A DNA stretch of 64,000 nucleotides, from the NCBI RefSeq assembly GCF_900128495.1, contig NZ_LT635801.1, positions 2,473,083 to 2,537,082 on the forward strand, given 5' to 3'. The stretch is from Bacteroides ilei. Lineage in GTDB: Bacteria; Bacteroidota; Bacteroidia; Bacteroidales; Bacteroidaceae. Under the pieces are notes generated by a model. The model was not told the origin of the DNA. It saw only the letters and a program-made list of their open reading frames with translations, and searched no databases. Below, piece after piece: positions 36,970 through 48,746 of this stretch; position 1 is the first letter of the stretch; each line of letters begins with the position of its first letter. The position numbers were made by a program, and so were the translations under genes.

Positions 36970-37641
36970 ATGGATGATTTTAGAAAATATGCTACAAAGC
37001 ATTTAGGAATGAGCAGTATGGTGCTTGATGATGTAATCAAGTCACAGGCTGGTTATTTGAATCCGTATATTCTTGAAGAACGACAGTTGAATGTAACACA
37101 GCTCGATGTGTTTTCCAGATTGATGATGGACCGTATCATTTTCCTGGGTACACAGATCGATGATTATACTGCAAATACGTTGCAGGCCCAGTTATTGTAT
37201 CTGGATTCTGTTGATTCAGGTAAAGATATTTCTATTTATATCAATTCACCTGGCGGTTCGGTTTATGCCGGATTGGGTATTTATGATACCATGCAGTTCA
37301 TAAGCAGTGATGTGGCTACTATCTGTACTGGTATGGCGGCTTCTATGGCTGCCGTTCTGCTGGTTGCCGGTAAGGAAGGTAAACGGTCGGCATTGACACA
37401 TTCCCGTGTGATGATACACCAGCCGATGGGTGGTGCCCAGGGACAGGCTTCCGATATCGAGATTACGGCCCGTGAAATCCAGAAACTGAAGAAGGAACTT
37501 TATACAATCATCGCCGACCATTCACATACCGACTTTGACAAGGTATGGGCTGACTCGGACCGTGACTATTGGATGACGGCCCAAGAAGCCAAAGAGTATG
37601 GCATGATTGATGAAGTATTGTCCCGTAAACCTTCATTATAA
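36970..37641 (+). CDS. clpP: ATP-dependent Clp protease proteolytic subunit
   Basis: A 223-residue serine protease that forms the two-ring Clp core. The active-site Ser is in TGMAASMAAVLLVAG, the His in RVMIHQPMGGAQGQ and the Asp in HTDFDKVWADSDRDYWM. The substrate region YINSPGGSVYAGLGIYD is typical. clpX starts 12 bp after the stop codon. Confidence 0.96.
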   Translation: MDDFRKYATKHLGMSSMVLDDVIKSQAGYLNPYILEERQLNVTQLDVFSRLMMDRIIFLGTQIDDYTANTLQAQLLYLDSVDSGKDISIYINSPGGSVYAGLGIYDTMQFISSDVATICTGMAASMAAVLLVAGKEGKRSALTHSRVMIHQPMGGAQGQASDIEITAREIQKLKKELYTIIADHSHTDFDKVWADSDRDYWMTAQEAKEYGMIDEVLSRKPSL

Positions 37642-37653
37642 TCGATAGTAGAC

Positions 37654-38955
37654 ATGAAATTTCAGCATGTGGAATACTGCTGGAGTATGATAATTAAATT
37701 CATTAGAACATTGGAAAATAAATCGTCTAGTAGAAATAGGAGACGTTGCAGTTTTTGTGGACGTTCGGAGGATGAGGTAGGATTTCTGATTGCAGGTATA
37801 AACGGATGTATCTGTGACAGTTGTTCTGAACAGGCACATGAAATTGTTCAGGAGTCTATGCGGCAGAAAAGAGGAGCGAACAACCTGAATCTGAAGGATC
37901 TGCCTAAGCCTAAAGACATCAAGGATTTTCTTGATCAGTATGTTATCGGTCAGGATGATGCCAAGCGTTATCTTGCCGTGGCTGTATATAATCATTATAA
38001 ACGGTTGCTGCAGCCGAATACCAAGGATGATGTGGAGATTGAAAAGTCGAATATCATTATGGTCGGTAGTACCGGTACGGGGAAAACATTGCTGGCACGT
38101 ACGATTGCCAAATTGCTGCATGTACCGTTTACAATCGTTGACGCTACGGTGTTGACTGAAGCCGGATATGTGGGTGAAGATATCGAAAGTATTCTGACGC
38201 GTCTGCTGCAGGTTGCGGACTATAACGTGGAGGAAGCCGAAAGAGGCATTGTCTTTATTGATGAAATCGACAAGATTGCGAGAAAGGGAGACAACCCTTC
38301 CATTACACGTGATGTAAGTGGAGAAGGAGTTCAGCAGGGGTTGTTGAAGCTGTTGGAAGGTTCTATTGTGAATGTTCCTCCTCAGGGTGGACGCAAGCAC
38401 CCGGAGCAGAAGCTTATTCCGGTCAACACGAAGAATATCCTGTTCATTTGCGGTGGTGCGTTCGATGGTATTGAACGTAAGATTGCACAGCGGTTAAATA
38501 CGAATGTGGTCGGATACAGTGCAGCCAAGGAAACGGTGAAGATTGACCGTGCCAACCTGATGCAGTATATCGCTCCTCAGGATTTGAAGTCATTCGGATT
38601 GATTCCGGAGATTATCGGGCGTCTGCCTATCTTGACTTATCTGAAGCCATTGGACCGTACGGCTTTGCGCAATATCCTGACGGAACCGAAGAACTCCATA
38701 ATCAAACAGTATGTCAAGTTGTTCGAAATGGATGGAGTCAAGCTTGAGTTCCAGCCGGAAGTGTTTGAATATATTGTAGACAAGGCGATTGAGTATAAAT
38801 TAGGTGCTCGTGGTTTGCGTTCTATTGTTGAAACAATCATGATGGATACCATGTTTGAAATTCCGTCTCATGCTGTTGACAAGTTTGTTGTGACATTGGA
38901 TTATGCAAAGGAGCAGATGGGCAAGGCTAATCTTTCGCGTTTGCAGACTGCTTGA
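37654..38955 (+). CDS. clpX: Clp protease ATPase subunit ClpX
   Basis: An AAA+ unfoldase that feeds ClpP. The N-terminal zinc-binding domain has [13 protein letters not shown] and CICDSCSEQ. Walker A is [13 protein letters not shown], Walker B is [10 protein letters not shown], and a [15 protein letters not shown] segment and a C-terminal sensor-2 domain follow. The annotated ATG gives 433 residues with about 20 before the usual start; a TTG at 37711 (reading [13 protein letters not shown]) would give the family-like N-terminus and may be the true start. Confidence 0.93.
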   Translation: MKFQHVEYCWSMIIKFIRTLENKSSSRNRRRCSFCGRSEDEVGFLIAGINGCICDSCSEQAHEIVQESMRQKRGANNLNLKDLPKPKDIKDFLDQYVIGQDDAKRYLAVAVYNHYKRLLQPNTKDDVEIEKSNIIMVGSTGTGKTLLARTIAKLLHVPFTIVDATVLTEAGYVGEDIESILTRLLQVADYNVEEAERGIVFIDEIDKIARKGDNPSITRDVSGEGVQQGLLKLLEGSIVNVPPQGGRKHPEQKLIPVNTKNILFICGGAFDGIERKIAQRLNTNVVGYSAAKETVKIDRANLMQYIAPQDLKSFGLIPEIIGRLPILTYLKPLDRTALRNILTEPKNSIIKQYVKLFEMDGVKLEFQPEVFEYIVDKAIEYKLGARGLRSIVETIMMDTMFEIPSHAVDKFVVTLDYAKEQMGKANLSRLQTA

Positions 38956-39004
38956 CGAAAAGTTCTGAAAACCGCGTTTTTTTAGCAAAATAATCATCGG
39001 AATA

Positions 39005-39037
39005 TTTGCATAATATCAAAAGTTGTTTATAACTTTG
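39005..39037 (+). promoter_or_regulatory. Promoter of recQ
   Basis: TTTG at 39005-39008 and TAACTTTG at 39030-39037 are separated by 21 bases. The leader is about 50 bases to the ATG at 39096. A start at 39042 would fall at the transcription start and is rejected. Confidence 0.72.
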
Positions 39038-39095
39038 TTACATGTGTATAGAGGGGAAACCCCTACGAGTTAGAAAATCTCTTAAATCAAGGGCC

Positions 39096-41279
39096 ATGAC
39101 GGAAAACATCAATTTAGCGGAACAATTAAAAAAGTATTTTGGTTTCGATACCTTCAAGGGGAATCAAGAAGCTATAATTCGTAACCTGCTTGCCGGAAAG
39201 GATACTTTTGTTTTAATGCCGACCGGTGGAGGTAAGTCTCTATGTTATCAGTTGCCTTCTTTGTTGATGGAAGGGACTGCTATTGTGATATCTCCTTTAA
39301 TTGCTCTGATGAAGAATCAGGTTGATGCGATGCGTAATTTCAGTGAGGAAGACGGGATTGCGCATTTTATAAATTCGTCTTTGACCAAGTCGGCCATTGA
39401 TCAGGTCAAATCTGATATTTTGACGGGGAAAACCAAGTTATTATATGTGGCTCCCGAGTCATTGACCAAGGAGGAGAATGTAGATTTTCTGAAGCATGTC
39501 AAGATTTCATTCTATGCGATCGATGAGGCACATTGTATTTCTGAATGGGGACATGATTTCCGCCCGGAATATCGTCGTATCCGTCCTATCATTAATGAAA
39601 TAGGTAAGGCTCCTGTAATTGCATTGACGGCAACTGCAACCCCTAAGGTGAAAATGGATATCCAGAAGAGTTTGGGGATGGTGGATGCTACAGAATTCAA
39701 ATCTTCATTCAACCGTCCGAATCTCTATTACGAAGTTCGTCCTAAAACCAACAATGTAGATAAGGATATCATCAAATTCATCAAACAGAATCCCGAAAAG
39801 TCGGGGATCATATATTGTTTGAGCCGGAAGAAGGTTGAGGAACTGGCCGAAATCCTTCAGGCTAACGGTATCAAGGCCCGTCCATACCATGCAGGAATGG
39901 ATGCTGCCACCCGTAATGCGAATCAGGATGCGTTCCTGAAGGAGGATATTGATGTTATTGTGGCTACCATTGCTTTTGGAATGGGAATTGATAAGCCGGA
40001 TGTACGTTTTGTGATTCATTATGATGTCCCGAAAAGTCTGGAAGGATATTATCAGGAAACGGGACGTGCCGGTAGAGACGGCGGGGAAGGCCTGTGCATA
40101 ACCTTTTATTCGAATAAGGATCTTCAGAAACTGGAAAAGTTTATGCAGGGCAAGCCTATATCAGAGCAGGAAATCGGTAAACAGCTTTTGTTGGAGACTG
40201 CAGCATATGCCGAATCATCGGTATGCCGCAGAAAGATATTGTTGCACTATTTCGGAGAAGAATATACTGAAGATAATTGTGGTAATTGTGATAACTGTTT
40301 AAATCCGAAAAAACAAGTGGAGGCTCAGGATTCATTATGTGCAGTGATTGAAGCAATCATTGCGGTAAAAGAAAATTTCAAACAAGATTATATTATAGAT
40401 ATACTTTTAGGAAACGAGACGTCGGAGGTGCTGGCGCATAAGCATGAGGATCTGGAGGTCTTCGGCTCAGGAATGGGAGAAGACGAACGTATGTGGAATT
40501 CCGTTATCCGTCAGGCTTTGATTGCAGGGTATCTTACAAAAGACGTTGAAAATTACGGTTTGCTGAAAGTTACTCCGGAAGGACATAAGTTCTTGAAAAA
40601 GCCGAAGTCATTCAAAATTGTAGAAGATGCAGATTTTGATGAGGAAGAGATAGAAGAAGTTCCGATGCGTAGCGGTGCATCGTGTGCCGTAGATCCGGTG
40701 CTTTTCTCTATGCTGAAAGATTTGCGTAAAAAGATGTCCAAGAAACTGGATGTTCCGCCCTATGTGATATTCCAGGATCCTTCGCTGGAGGCAATGGCGA
40801 CTATTTATCCCATCACGCTGGAGGAATTGCAGAATATTCCAGGAGTAGGTGCCGGTAAGGCAAAACGTTACGGGCAGGAATTCTGCGAACTGATCAAGAA
40901 ACATTGTGAGGAGAATGAAATAGACCGTCCGGAAGATTTGCGTGTACGTACCGTTGCCAATAAATCCAAGTTGAAGGTCTCTATCATCCAGAGTATTGAC
41001 CGTAAGGTTGCGTTGGATGATATCGCAGTGGCGAAAGGGATTGAATTCAATGAGCTGCTTGATGAGATTGAAGCTATTGTTTATTCTGGTACTAAGTTGA
41101 ATATTGACTATTTCCTGGAAGATGTGATGGATGAAGACCATATGTTGGACATCTATGATTATTTCAAGGAGTCTACAACCGATAATATAGATGATGCCAT
41201 GGATGAATTGGGGGCAGATTATACGGAAGAAGAGATCCGTCTGGTCCGTATCAAGTTCATTTCTGAAATGGCGAACTGA
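39096..41279 (+). CDS. recQ: ATP-dependent DNA helicase RecQ
   Basis: A 727-residue 3'-5' helicase. Motif I is LMPTGGGKSLCYQLP, motif II is DEAH in FYAIDEAHCISEWGHDFR, motif VI is QETGRAGRDG. The zinc-binding domain has CRRKILLHYFGE and CGNCDNC, followed by winged-helix and HRDC regions, and an additional C-terminal acidic region. Acts in recombination and fork repair. Confidence 0.93.
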   Translation: MTENINLAEQLKKYFGFDTFKGNQEAIIRNLLAGKDTFVLMPTGGGKSLCYQLPSLLMEGTAIVISPLIALMKNQVDAMRNFSEEDGIAHFINSSLTKSAIDQVKSDILTGKTKLLYVAPESLTKEENVDFLKHVKISFYAIDEAHCISEWGHDFRPEYRRIRPIINEIGKAPVIALTATATPKVKMDIQKSLGMVDATEFKSSFNRPNLYYEVRPKTNNVDKDIIKFIKQNPEKSGIIYCLSRKKVEELAEILQANGIKARPYHAGMDAATRNANQDAFLKEDIDVIVATIAFGMGIDKPDVRFVIHYDVPKSLEGYYQETGRAGRDGGEGLCITFYSNKDLQKLEKFMQGKPISEQEIGKQLLLETAAYAESSVCRRKILLHYFGEEYTEDNCGNCDNCLNPKKQVEAQDSLCAVIEAIIAVKENFKQDYIIDILLGNETSEVLAHKHEDLEVFGSGMGEDERMWNSVIRQALIAGYLTKDVENYGLLKVTPEGHKFLKKPKSFKIVEDADFDEEEIEEVPMRSGASCAVDPVLFSMLKDLRKKMSKKLDVPPYVIFQDPSLEAMATIYPITLEELQNIPGVGAGKAKRYGQEFCELIKKHCEENEIDRPEDLRVRTVANKSKLKVSIIQSIDRKVALDDIAVAKGIEFNELLDEIEAIVYSGTKLNIDYFLEDVMDEDHMLDIYDYFKESTTDNIDDAMDELGADYTEEEIRLVRIKFISEMAN

Positions 41280-41309
41280 CCGATCGGTTGCAATATTGGG
41301 ATTTATGAT

Positions 41310-41352
41310 ACAAGCAAGTGAGGATATGCGTCTTCACTTGCTTGTGCTTTTT
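41310..41352 (+). terminator. Terminator after recQ
   Basis: ACAAGCAAGTGAG pairs with TTCACTTGCTTGT, followed by GCTTTTTTG. Confidence 0.75.
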
Positions 41353-41394
41353 TGAAAAAGTGTTAATAATTTTATAAAATCCGAATAAAATTGC

Positions 41395-41402
41395 TATATT
41401 TG
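41395..41402 (+). promoter_or_regulatory. Bacteroides -7 box for guaB
   Basis: TATATTTG followed by C, a strong match to the Bacteroides consensus, 31 bases before the guaB ATG. Confidence 0.65.
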
Positions 41403-41414
41403 CACGCAATATAA

Positions 41415-42908
<1,494 letters not shown>

Positions 42909-42953
42909 TTTTAATATAGATTTAGCGATATTTATAGATGTCGTTAAAGTAGA

Positions 42954-43013
42954 ATGAAGAATTTCGTGTACATTTACGTCATGTTAGTGTATACGGAATT
43001 CTTCTTTTTGTTT
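42954..43013 (+). terminator. Long stem-loop after guaB
   Basis: GAAGAATTTCGTGTAC pairs imperfectly with GTGTATACGGAATTCTTC, followed by TTTTTG. Confidence 0.65.
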
Positions 43014-43019
43014 TAGCGT

Positions 43020-44378
43020 ATGAAGGTATTGGTCTGGAAAATTTTTGTTTCGGTGGCAGCTTGTCTGGTAAGTTTGTCATTTTATGCGGCTGAACCGGAT
43101 AGGGTATTGTTACATATCCAAGGGGAGGGGGTGACAAAAGGCGAATTTGAGCATTATTGCCGGAGCCATATGCCGAAAGATCGTTTTACGAATTCTGTCG
43201 ATAAATGTATGGAGGATTTTATCCGTTTCAAGCTGAAGGTATTTGCCGCCAGGTCGTGTGGATGGGATACTTTGCCTACTTTCAGACAACAGTGTAAGGT
43301 GCGGCAGGGCGAAGTTCTGAAGTCATATTTTATAGATAATAGGAAAATGGAAGACCGTTGCAGGGATCTGTTTCATTCTTCTGCTTCCCGTCTGGTAATG
43401 AACGATTGGGTACAGTTTGATCAGATTACAGTCCCATTGTCCCAACATGCCTCTAAAAAGGAAGAGTATGCTGCAAAGGTATACATGGATTCTGTTTATA
43501 AGGTCTTACAGCAGGGAGGAGGTTCCGGCTTGAAGTTCAGAAAATCTGGCGGATGGTTGCCTCTTGTCGGTTTGCTGCAGGAGTTTGTGGATGAATTGGT
43601 CGTTCTTCCCAAAGGAGGCTATTCGGCTCCTTTCTTTTCTCCTATGGGAATGCATATCATCCGTCTGGTAGACCGGAAACAGGGGCTTTCTTATGAAGAG
43701 GCACGTCCTTATTTGGAAGCCTACCTTGAGCAGCATGATATTTCTTCTTTCTTGAAGAAGAAATATTACGACGGATGGGTAGAGGGACGTTCTGTCACGG
43801 GGGATGTTGCTGTTGCCTTGAGAGAGGTAAAGGACCGTTTTCTGGTGGAATGTTGGGATGCCGTTCATCGGCCCGATACGGAATCTCTTGTTGGAAAAGA
43901 CGGAGTCCTTGCCGGTTATTTTGAGAAGCATAAGGATGCATATCGATGGGAATTTCCTCATTATAAGGGAGCGGTGATACGGTGTTCCGATAAAAAAGCC
44001 GCAAAAAAGATAAAGAAATTGTTGAAAAAATCTCCGATGTCTGATTGGAAAGAAGCATTGGATACTTATTTGAAGGACAATCCGTCATTGAAGGCAGATA
44101 TGCAGGTAGGGTTGTTTCAGATCGGAACCAATGCTTATGTCGATAAGTTGGCATTCAAATGTGGCGAACTGCCTTCTGATTCTGTGTATCATTATGCTTT
44201 TTTGGTAGGCAAGCGTCTGAAGAAGGGCCCGGAAGAATTCAAGGATGTGTATGATGATGTGTTGAAGGATTATCAGGAGGAGCAATACAGAACGGAGTTT
44301 GAAGATTTGCGCAAGCGTTTCCCTGTAGAAATCAATCAAGAGGTTTTAAAAACCGTTAATTGTGGCGGAAGTAATTAA
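43020..44378 (+). CDS. SurA/PpiC-like periplasmic folding factor (first of three)
   Basis: 452 residues with an N-terminal signal peptide (VLVWKIFVSVAACLVSLSFY, residues 3-22). A rotamase-like segment near 170-230 has KFRKSGGWLPLVGLLQEF and YSAPFFSPMGMHIIRLVD, the parvulin pattern, but key positions are divergent. It resembles SurA-type chaperones for outer membrane proteins. It begins a likely operon running to mutL, with short gaps throughout. Confidence 0.75.
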   Translation: MKVLVWKIFVSVAACLVSLSFYAAEPDRVLLHIQGEGVTKGEFEHYCRSHMPKDRFTNSVDKCMEDFIRFKLKVFAARSCGWDTLPTFRQQCKVRQGEVLKSYFIDNRKMEDRCRDLFHSSASRLVMNDWVQFDQITVPLSQHASKKEEYAAKVYMDSVYKVLQQGGGSGLKFRKSGGWLPLVGLLQEFVDELVVLPKGGYSAPFFSPMGMHIIRLVDRKQGLSYEEARPYLEAYLEQHDISSFLKKKYYDGWVEGRSVTGDVAVALREVKDRFLVECWDAVHRPDTESLVGKDGVLAGYFEKHKDAYRWEFPHYKGAVIRCSDKKAAKKIKKLLKKSPMSDWKEALDTYLKDNPSLKADMQVGLFQIGTNAYVDKLAFKCGELPSDSVYHYAFLVGKRLKKGPEEFKDVYDDVLKDYQEEQYRTEFEDLRKRFPVEINQEVLKTVNCGGSN

Positions 44379-44422
44379 TTATTAATGTATCTTCGTTCAT
44401 TAATTGATATTTGATGGCTGGG

Positions 44423-45268
44423 ATGAATAAATTAAGTATCTTTGCCGCTGTGCTGTCTTTTTTGACAGGTTGCAGTCAGACGGTCGATCATAAAGGTAAG
44501 ACCCCTTTGGTGGAAGTCGGCCATGACTTTCTGTACAAGGAAGATTTGCAGTCGGCTATGCCTCCCGGTCTTCATGGAGAAGACAGTACCCGGTTTGCTG
44601 AAGAATATATCCATAACTGGGTAGAAGATATATTGCTCTATCGGAAGGCTGAAGGAAATATCCCGGATAATGTAAAGGTGGATGAACTGGTAGCGTCTTA
44701 CCGTCGTGCGTTGATTATGCACGTCTATCAGGAGGAACTGGTAAACCAGAAATTGGGTAGTAACATATCCGATGAAGAGATAGAAGAATATTATAAACAG
44801 AATGGTGGCATGTTTCAGGCTGACCAACCTTATATTCAAGGCCTGTTTATTAAGGTGCCGTTGAATACTCCTCATTTGAATAACCTGCGTAGCTGGTATA
44901 GAAAGAATACACAGGATGCAATTGATAAGATTGAAAAGTTCAGTGTGGGAAATGCGATCGTTTATGATTATTTTTACGACAGATGGAAGCCTGTATCCGA
45001 TTTCGCGGTTAAAATGCCGTTAAAAGCTTTGGATAGTGATGTCGGTTATCTGGACCGTAATAGAAACGTGGAATTGCGCGATACTGCTTTCTGCTATTTT
45101 CTTCATGTTGAAAAGTTCCTGCCTAAAGGGGAACGTCTTCCTTTGGAGTATGCAAAGAATGAGATAAAGGAAATATTGGTTAATCTGAAGCGGGTTGAGT
45201 TTATAAATGAGATGAAAGAGAACTTGTATAAGGAAGCTTCGGATGACAAGGATATAATTTATTATTAG
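44423..45268 (+). CDS. SurA-like lipoprotein (second of three)
   Basis: 281 residues. MNKLSIFAAVLSFLTGCSQ is a lipoprotein signal with lipobox LTGC, so the mature protein is anchored by Cys18. This favours the ATG at 44423 over in-frame starts at 44411 and 44414. The body is helical with a SurA-N-like region (YIHNWVEDILLYRKAEG); no intact parvulin domain is visible, so it may be a chaperone without isomerase activity. It ends 10 bp before the next gene. Confidence 0.72.
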   Translation: MNKLSIFAAVLSFLTGCSQTVDHKGKTPLVEVGHDFLYKEDLQSAMPPGLHGEDSTRFAEEYIHNWVEDILLYRKAEGNIPDNVKVDELVASYRRALIMHVYQEELVNQKLGSNISDEEIEEYYKQNGGMFQADQPYIQGLFIKVPLNTPHLNNLRSWYRKNTQDAIDKIEKFSVGNAIVYDYFYDRWKPVSDFAVKMPLKALDSDVGYLDRNRNVELRDTAFCYFLHVEKFLPKGERLPLEYAKNEIKEILVNLKRVEFINEMKENLYKEASDDKDIIYY

Positions 45269-45278
45269 AACACGGACA

Positions 45279-46649
45279 ATGGATAAGTGTAAATTGCTTA
45301 AAATTTATGTATGTATGCTTCTGTTGCTGGCTGGTATTCCGGCTTCTGCCCAGAATAATGTGATAGATGAGGTAGTATGGGTAGTCGGTGATGAAGCGAT
45401 TTTGAAATCGGATGTAGAGAATGAACGTCTGAATGCACAATATGAGAACCGTCATTTTGAAGGTGATCCGTATTGTGTGATTCCTGAAGAGCTTGCCGTA
45501 CAGAAACTGTTCCTGCATCAGGCTGAAATTGATAGTGTGACTGTTTCCGATCAGGAAGTACTCCAGCAGGTAGAACAGCGTGCAGCATGGTTGATGGATC
45601 AGATCGGGTCAAAGGAGAAGATGGAAGAGTATTATAACAAGAGTTATACCCAGATTCGGGAAATGCTCCGTGAGAACATCCGTGACGGTCTGACGGTCCA
45701 GCAGATGCGTGACAAAATTGTGGGAGATATCAAGCTGACACCGGCGGAGGTTCGTAATTATTTCAGTAAGTTGCCGCAGGACAGTATACCGTTTATACCT
45801 ACTCAGGTTGAGGTACAGATCATAACGTTGGAACCTAAGATTCCGGAAGCGGAGATAGAGCGCGTCAAGGCCCAGCTGAGGGAGTATGCTGAACAGGTGA
45901 ATAGCGGGGAGACTACCTTTTCGGTGTTGGCCCGTTTCTATTCGGAAGATCCGGGTACAGCCCGTAGAGGAGGTGAAGGAGGTTTTACCGGACGTGGTGA
46001 ACTTGTTCCTGAATTTGCCAATGTGGTGTTTAATCTGACAGATCCGAAGAAGGTATCAAAAGTATTCGAAACAGAGTTCGGTTTCCATATAGCACAATTG
46101 ATCGAGAAGCGGGGTGACCGTGTGAACTACCGTCACATATTGTTGCGTCCGAAGGTTGATCAAAAAGACATCGATGCAGCATTGGGACGTCTGGATTCCA
46201 TTGCCGATGATATCCGGAAGAATAAGTTTTCTTTTGACGATGCTGCAACGTGGCTGTCTCAGGATAAGGATACAAAAAACAACCACGGTCTGTTGGCTAA
46301 TCCGCAGACAAACACGTCGCGTTTTGAGATGCAGCAATTGGCCGGGCTGATATCCCAGGATGTGGCCAAGGTAGTTGAAGGCTTGCAGATTGGTGAGATT
46401 TCCAAGCCGTTTACAATGATCAATTCGAAGGGGAAACAGGTTTGTGCTATAGTCAAGCTGAAGAACCGTATTGACGGCCATAAGGCGACTATTACCGAGG
46501 ATTACCAGAGATTGAAAGGCATTGTGACGGCTAAGCGGAGCGAAGAGAAGATTCAGAAGTGGATTGTTGAGAAACAGAAATCCACCTATGTCCGTATCAA
46601 TCCGGAATGGAGGAAGTGTGACTTCAGGTATCCGGGATGGATTAAATAA
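45279..46649 (+). CDS. Peptidyl-prolyl cis-trans isomerase, SurA type (third of three)
   Basis: 456 residues with a signal peptide (LLKIYVCMLLLLAGIPASAQ). The SurA N-domain spans about 25-170. Two parvulin-like domains follow: the first has FYSEDPGTARRGGEGGFTGR and EFGFHIAQLIEKRGDR, the second is weaker near 275-375. This is the best-preserved isomerase of the three and probably escorts outer membrane proteins. Confidence 0.85.
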   Translation: MDKCKLLKIYVCMLLLLAGIPASAQNNVIDEVVWVVGDEAILKSDVENERLNAQYENRHFEGDPYCVIPEELAVQKLFLHQAEIDSVTVSDQEVLQQVEQRAAWLMDQIGSKEKMEEYYNKSYTQIREMLRENIRDGLTVQQMRDKIVGDIKLTPAEVRNYFSKLPQDSIPFIPTQVEVQIITLEPKIPEAEIERVKAQLREYAEQVNSGETTFSVLARFYSEDPGTARRGGEGGFTGRGELVPEFANVVFNLTDPKKVSKVFETEFGFHIAQLIEKRGDRVNYRHILLRPKVDQKDIDAALGRLDSIADDIRKNKFSFDDAATWLSQDKDTKNNHGLLANPQTNTSRFEMQQLAGLISQDVAKVVEGLQIGEISKPFTMINSKGKQVCAIVKLKNRIDGHKATITEDYQRLKGIVTAKRSEEKIQKWIVEKQKSTYVRINPEWRKCDFRYPGWIK

Positions 46650-46700
46650 TAAATAATAGTTTCGGTCTGTTCCGTGAGGGACAGATGTTTAAAAGGATAT

Positions 46701-48413
46701 ATGCAGAATAGAAATCGACATACTTCTAGCGGGCATAGAACGTTGCTTTTCGGCGTTCTGTGCCTGTTCGGCTTTTGTTTATTGGCGCAGAAGCCCGTTA
46801 CCGGTCCGCAGAAAAAACAGTCTGCTGGCACACAAGCAGGTCAGGTAAAGCAATCGGATAAGGGTAAGCAGAGCCAGCAACCTAAAAGTAAAGTGTATCT
46901 GCTTCATTCGGACTTGTTGCGGAAAGATTCACGCCATCCCGATGCACAGGTAGTGGTAGGTAATGTGGCGTTCCGTCATGACAGCATGTATATGTATTGT
47001 GACAGTGCCTATTATTATGATAAGATCAATTCGTTTGAGGCTTTCAGTAATGTAAAGATGGAACAGGGAGATACACTGTTTGTGTATGGTGACCGTTTGT
47101 ATTACGACGGAATGACACAGATAGCTCAGGTCCGTGAAAATGTGCGGATGGAAAACCGTAACACGACATTGCTGACAGACAGTCTGAACTATGACCGTCT
47201 ATACAATCTGGGTTATTATTTCGACGGGGGAACCTTGATGGATGAGCAGAATGTGCTGACTTCCGAGTGGGGGGAATACAATCCAAAGACCAAACAGTCG
47301 GTATTCAATTATAATGTGAAACTGGTGAATCCACAGTTTACTTTAACCTCGGATACCTTGCGTTACAATACGGCAACTAAGATTGCAGATATTGTAGGTC
47401 CATCGGATATTTACAGCGACCAGAACCATATCTATTCCGAATTAGGTACCTACAATACGGTGACAGGTAAAGCTGACCTGTATAACCGTTCTGTCATAAC
47501 CAATGAAGGGAAACAGCTTACGGGAGATACGTTGTTTTATGACCGGAACAGCGGCGTTGGTGAAGCTTTTTCGAATATGGTCATGACTGATACCATCAAT
47601 AAGAACATGATGACGGGTGATTATGGATATTATAATGACAAGACAAAATATGCTTTTGCCACAAAAAAGGCGGTAGCTGTGGATTATTCACAGGGTGACA
47701 GCCTGTTTCTGCATGCCGATACGCTGATGATGGTGACGTTCCATCTGGATACCGATTCCATGTTCCGTGAAATGCGGGCTTTCCATAAAGTCCGTTTTTT
47801 CCGTACCGACCTGCAGGGGACTGCCGATTCACTGGTGTTTTCGAGCAAGGACAGTTGCCTGACCATGTATCATGATCCTATCCTGTGGAATGACAAGCAG
47901 CAGTTGGTGGGAGAGAAAATTCTGATCTATATGAATGACAGTACCGTCGACTGGGCACATATAATCAATCAGGCGTTATCGGTCGAAGAGCTTGATTCCA
48001 CTATGTATAATCAGGTATCGGGAAAAGAGATGAAGGCTTATTTCCGGGACGGACAGATGCATAAGACTGAAGTGGAAGGTTCGGTACGGGTAGTCTATTA
48101 TCCGATGGACTCGGACAGTACCCTGATAGGGATGAATGTTTCTGAAACCAGTAAGCTGGAAGTTTATCTGCAGGATCAGAAGATAGAGAGGATGGTGATG
48201 AGCCCGCAATCAAGCGGTACTCTTTACCCGTTGCCCCAGATTCCGAAAGGTAAAGACAAACTTGAAAATTTTGTTTGGTTCGATTATATACGGCCGCTCG
48301 ACAAGAACGATATCTTTAATTGGCGGGGAAAGAAAGTTGAAGACCAGTTGAAGAAGAGTGTCCGCGGGCCGATAGAATTGCCTAACCAACATTTGTTTGA
48401 AAATAAAAAGTAA
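46701..48413 (+). CDS. OstA/LptA-like periplasmic protein
   Basis: 570 residues with a basic start and a hydrophobic segment (LLFGVLCLFGFCLLAQ), a signal peptide or anchor. The body repeats beta-type segments such as YMYCDSAYYYDKINSFEAF, QGDTLFVYGDRLYYDG and TGDTLFYDRNSGVGEAFSN, the OstA/LptA-domain pattern. It may act in lipopolysaccharide transport to the cell surface. The ATG at 46701 is chosen because an earlier GTG at 46674 precedes the basic signal-peptide start. Confidence 0.8.
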   Translation: MQNRNRHTSSGHRTLLFGVLCLFGFCLLAQKPVTGPQKKQSAGTQAGQVKQSDKGKQSQQPKSKVYLLHSDLLRKDSRHPDAQVVVGNVAFRHDSMYMYCDSAYYYDKINSFEAFSNVKMEQGDTLFVYGDRLYYDGMTQIAQVRENVRMENRNTTLLTDSLNYDRLYNLGYYFDGGTLMDEQNVLTSEWGEYNPKTKQSVFNYNVKLVNPQFTLTSDTLRYNTATKIADIVGPSDIYSDQNHIYSELGTYNTVTGKADLYNRSVITNEGKQLTGDTLFYDRNSGVGEAFSNMVMTDTINKNMMTGDYGYYNDKTKYAFATKKAVAVDYSQGDSLFLHADTLMMVTFHLDTDSMFREMRAFHKVRFFRTDLQGTADSLVFSSKDSCLTMYHDPILWNDKQQLVGEKILIYMNDSTVDWAHIINQALSVEELDSTMYNQVSGKEMKAYFRDGQMHKTEVEGSVRVVYYPMDSDSTLIGMNVSETSKLEVYLQDQKIERMVMSPQSSGTLYPLPQIPKGKDKLENFVWFDYIRPLDKNDIFNWRGKKVEDQLKKSVRGPIELPNQHLFENKK

Positions 48414-48418
48414 GCGTT

Positions 48419-48715
48419 ATGGGATTATTTACGATGAGAAAGCCACGCCCGTTCCATCATGAATATATTTATGTGGACGAGCGGAAGGAGAAGCTGCAGA
48501 AGATAGAAGAGACTGCAAAACGTGAATTAGGAATGCTTCCTCCTAAAGAGTTTTCACCGGAAGATATCCGTGGAAAATTCATTGAAGGTACTACTTACTT
48601 GAAGCGCCGGAAGGAAAGCGGACGTAAGCCTCTGAGTTATGCTACTATTTTTATAGCACTTGCTGTATTGATCTATATCATGCATTATCTGGTGACAGGC
48701 GAACTTACGTTCTGA
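48419..48715 (+). CDS. Small membrane protein, conserved-hypothetical type
   Basis: 98 residues. A charged N-terminal two-thirds ([18 protein letters not shown], then [14 protein letters not shown]) is followed by one C-terminal membrane segment ([18 protein letters not shown], about 75-92). I do not recognise a family with known function. It lies 5 bp after the OstA-like gene and 31 bp before mutL, so it is expressed with them. Confidence 0.75.
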   Translation: MGLFTMRKPRPFHHEYIYVDERKEKLQKIEETAKRELGMLPPKEFSPEDIRGKFIEGTTYLKRRKESGRKPLSYATIFIALAVLIYIMHYLVTGELTF

Positions 48716-48746
48716 TAGCCTGAAGTGTTTAAATCATCTTTTAACT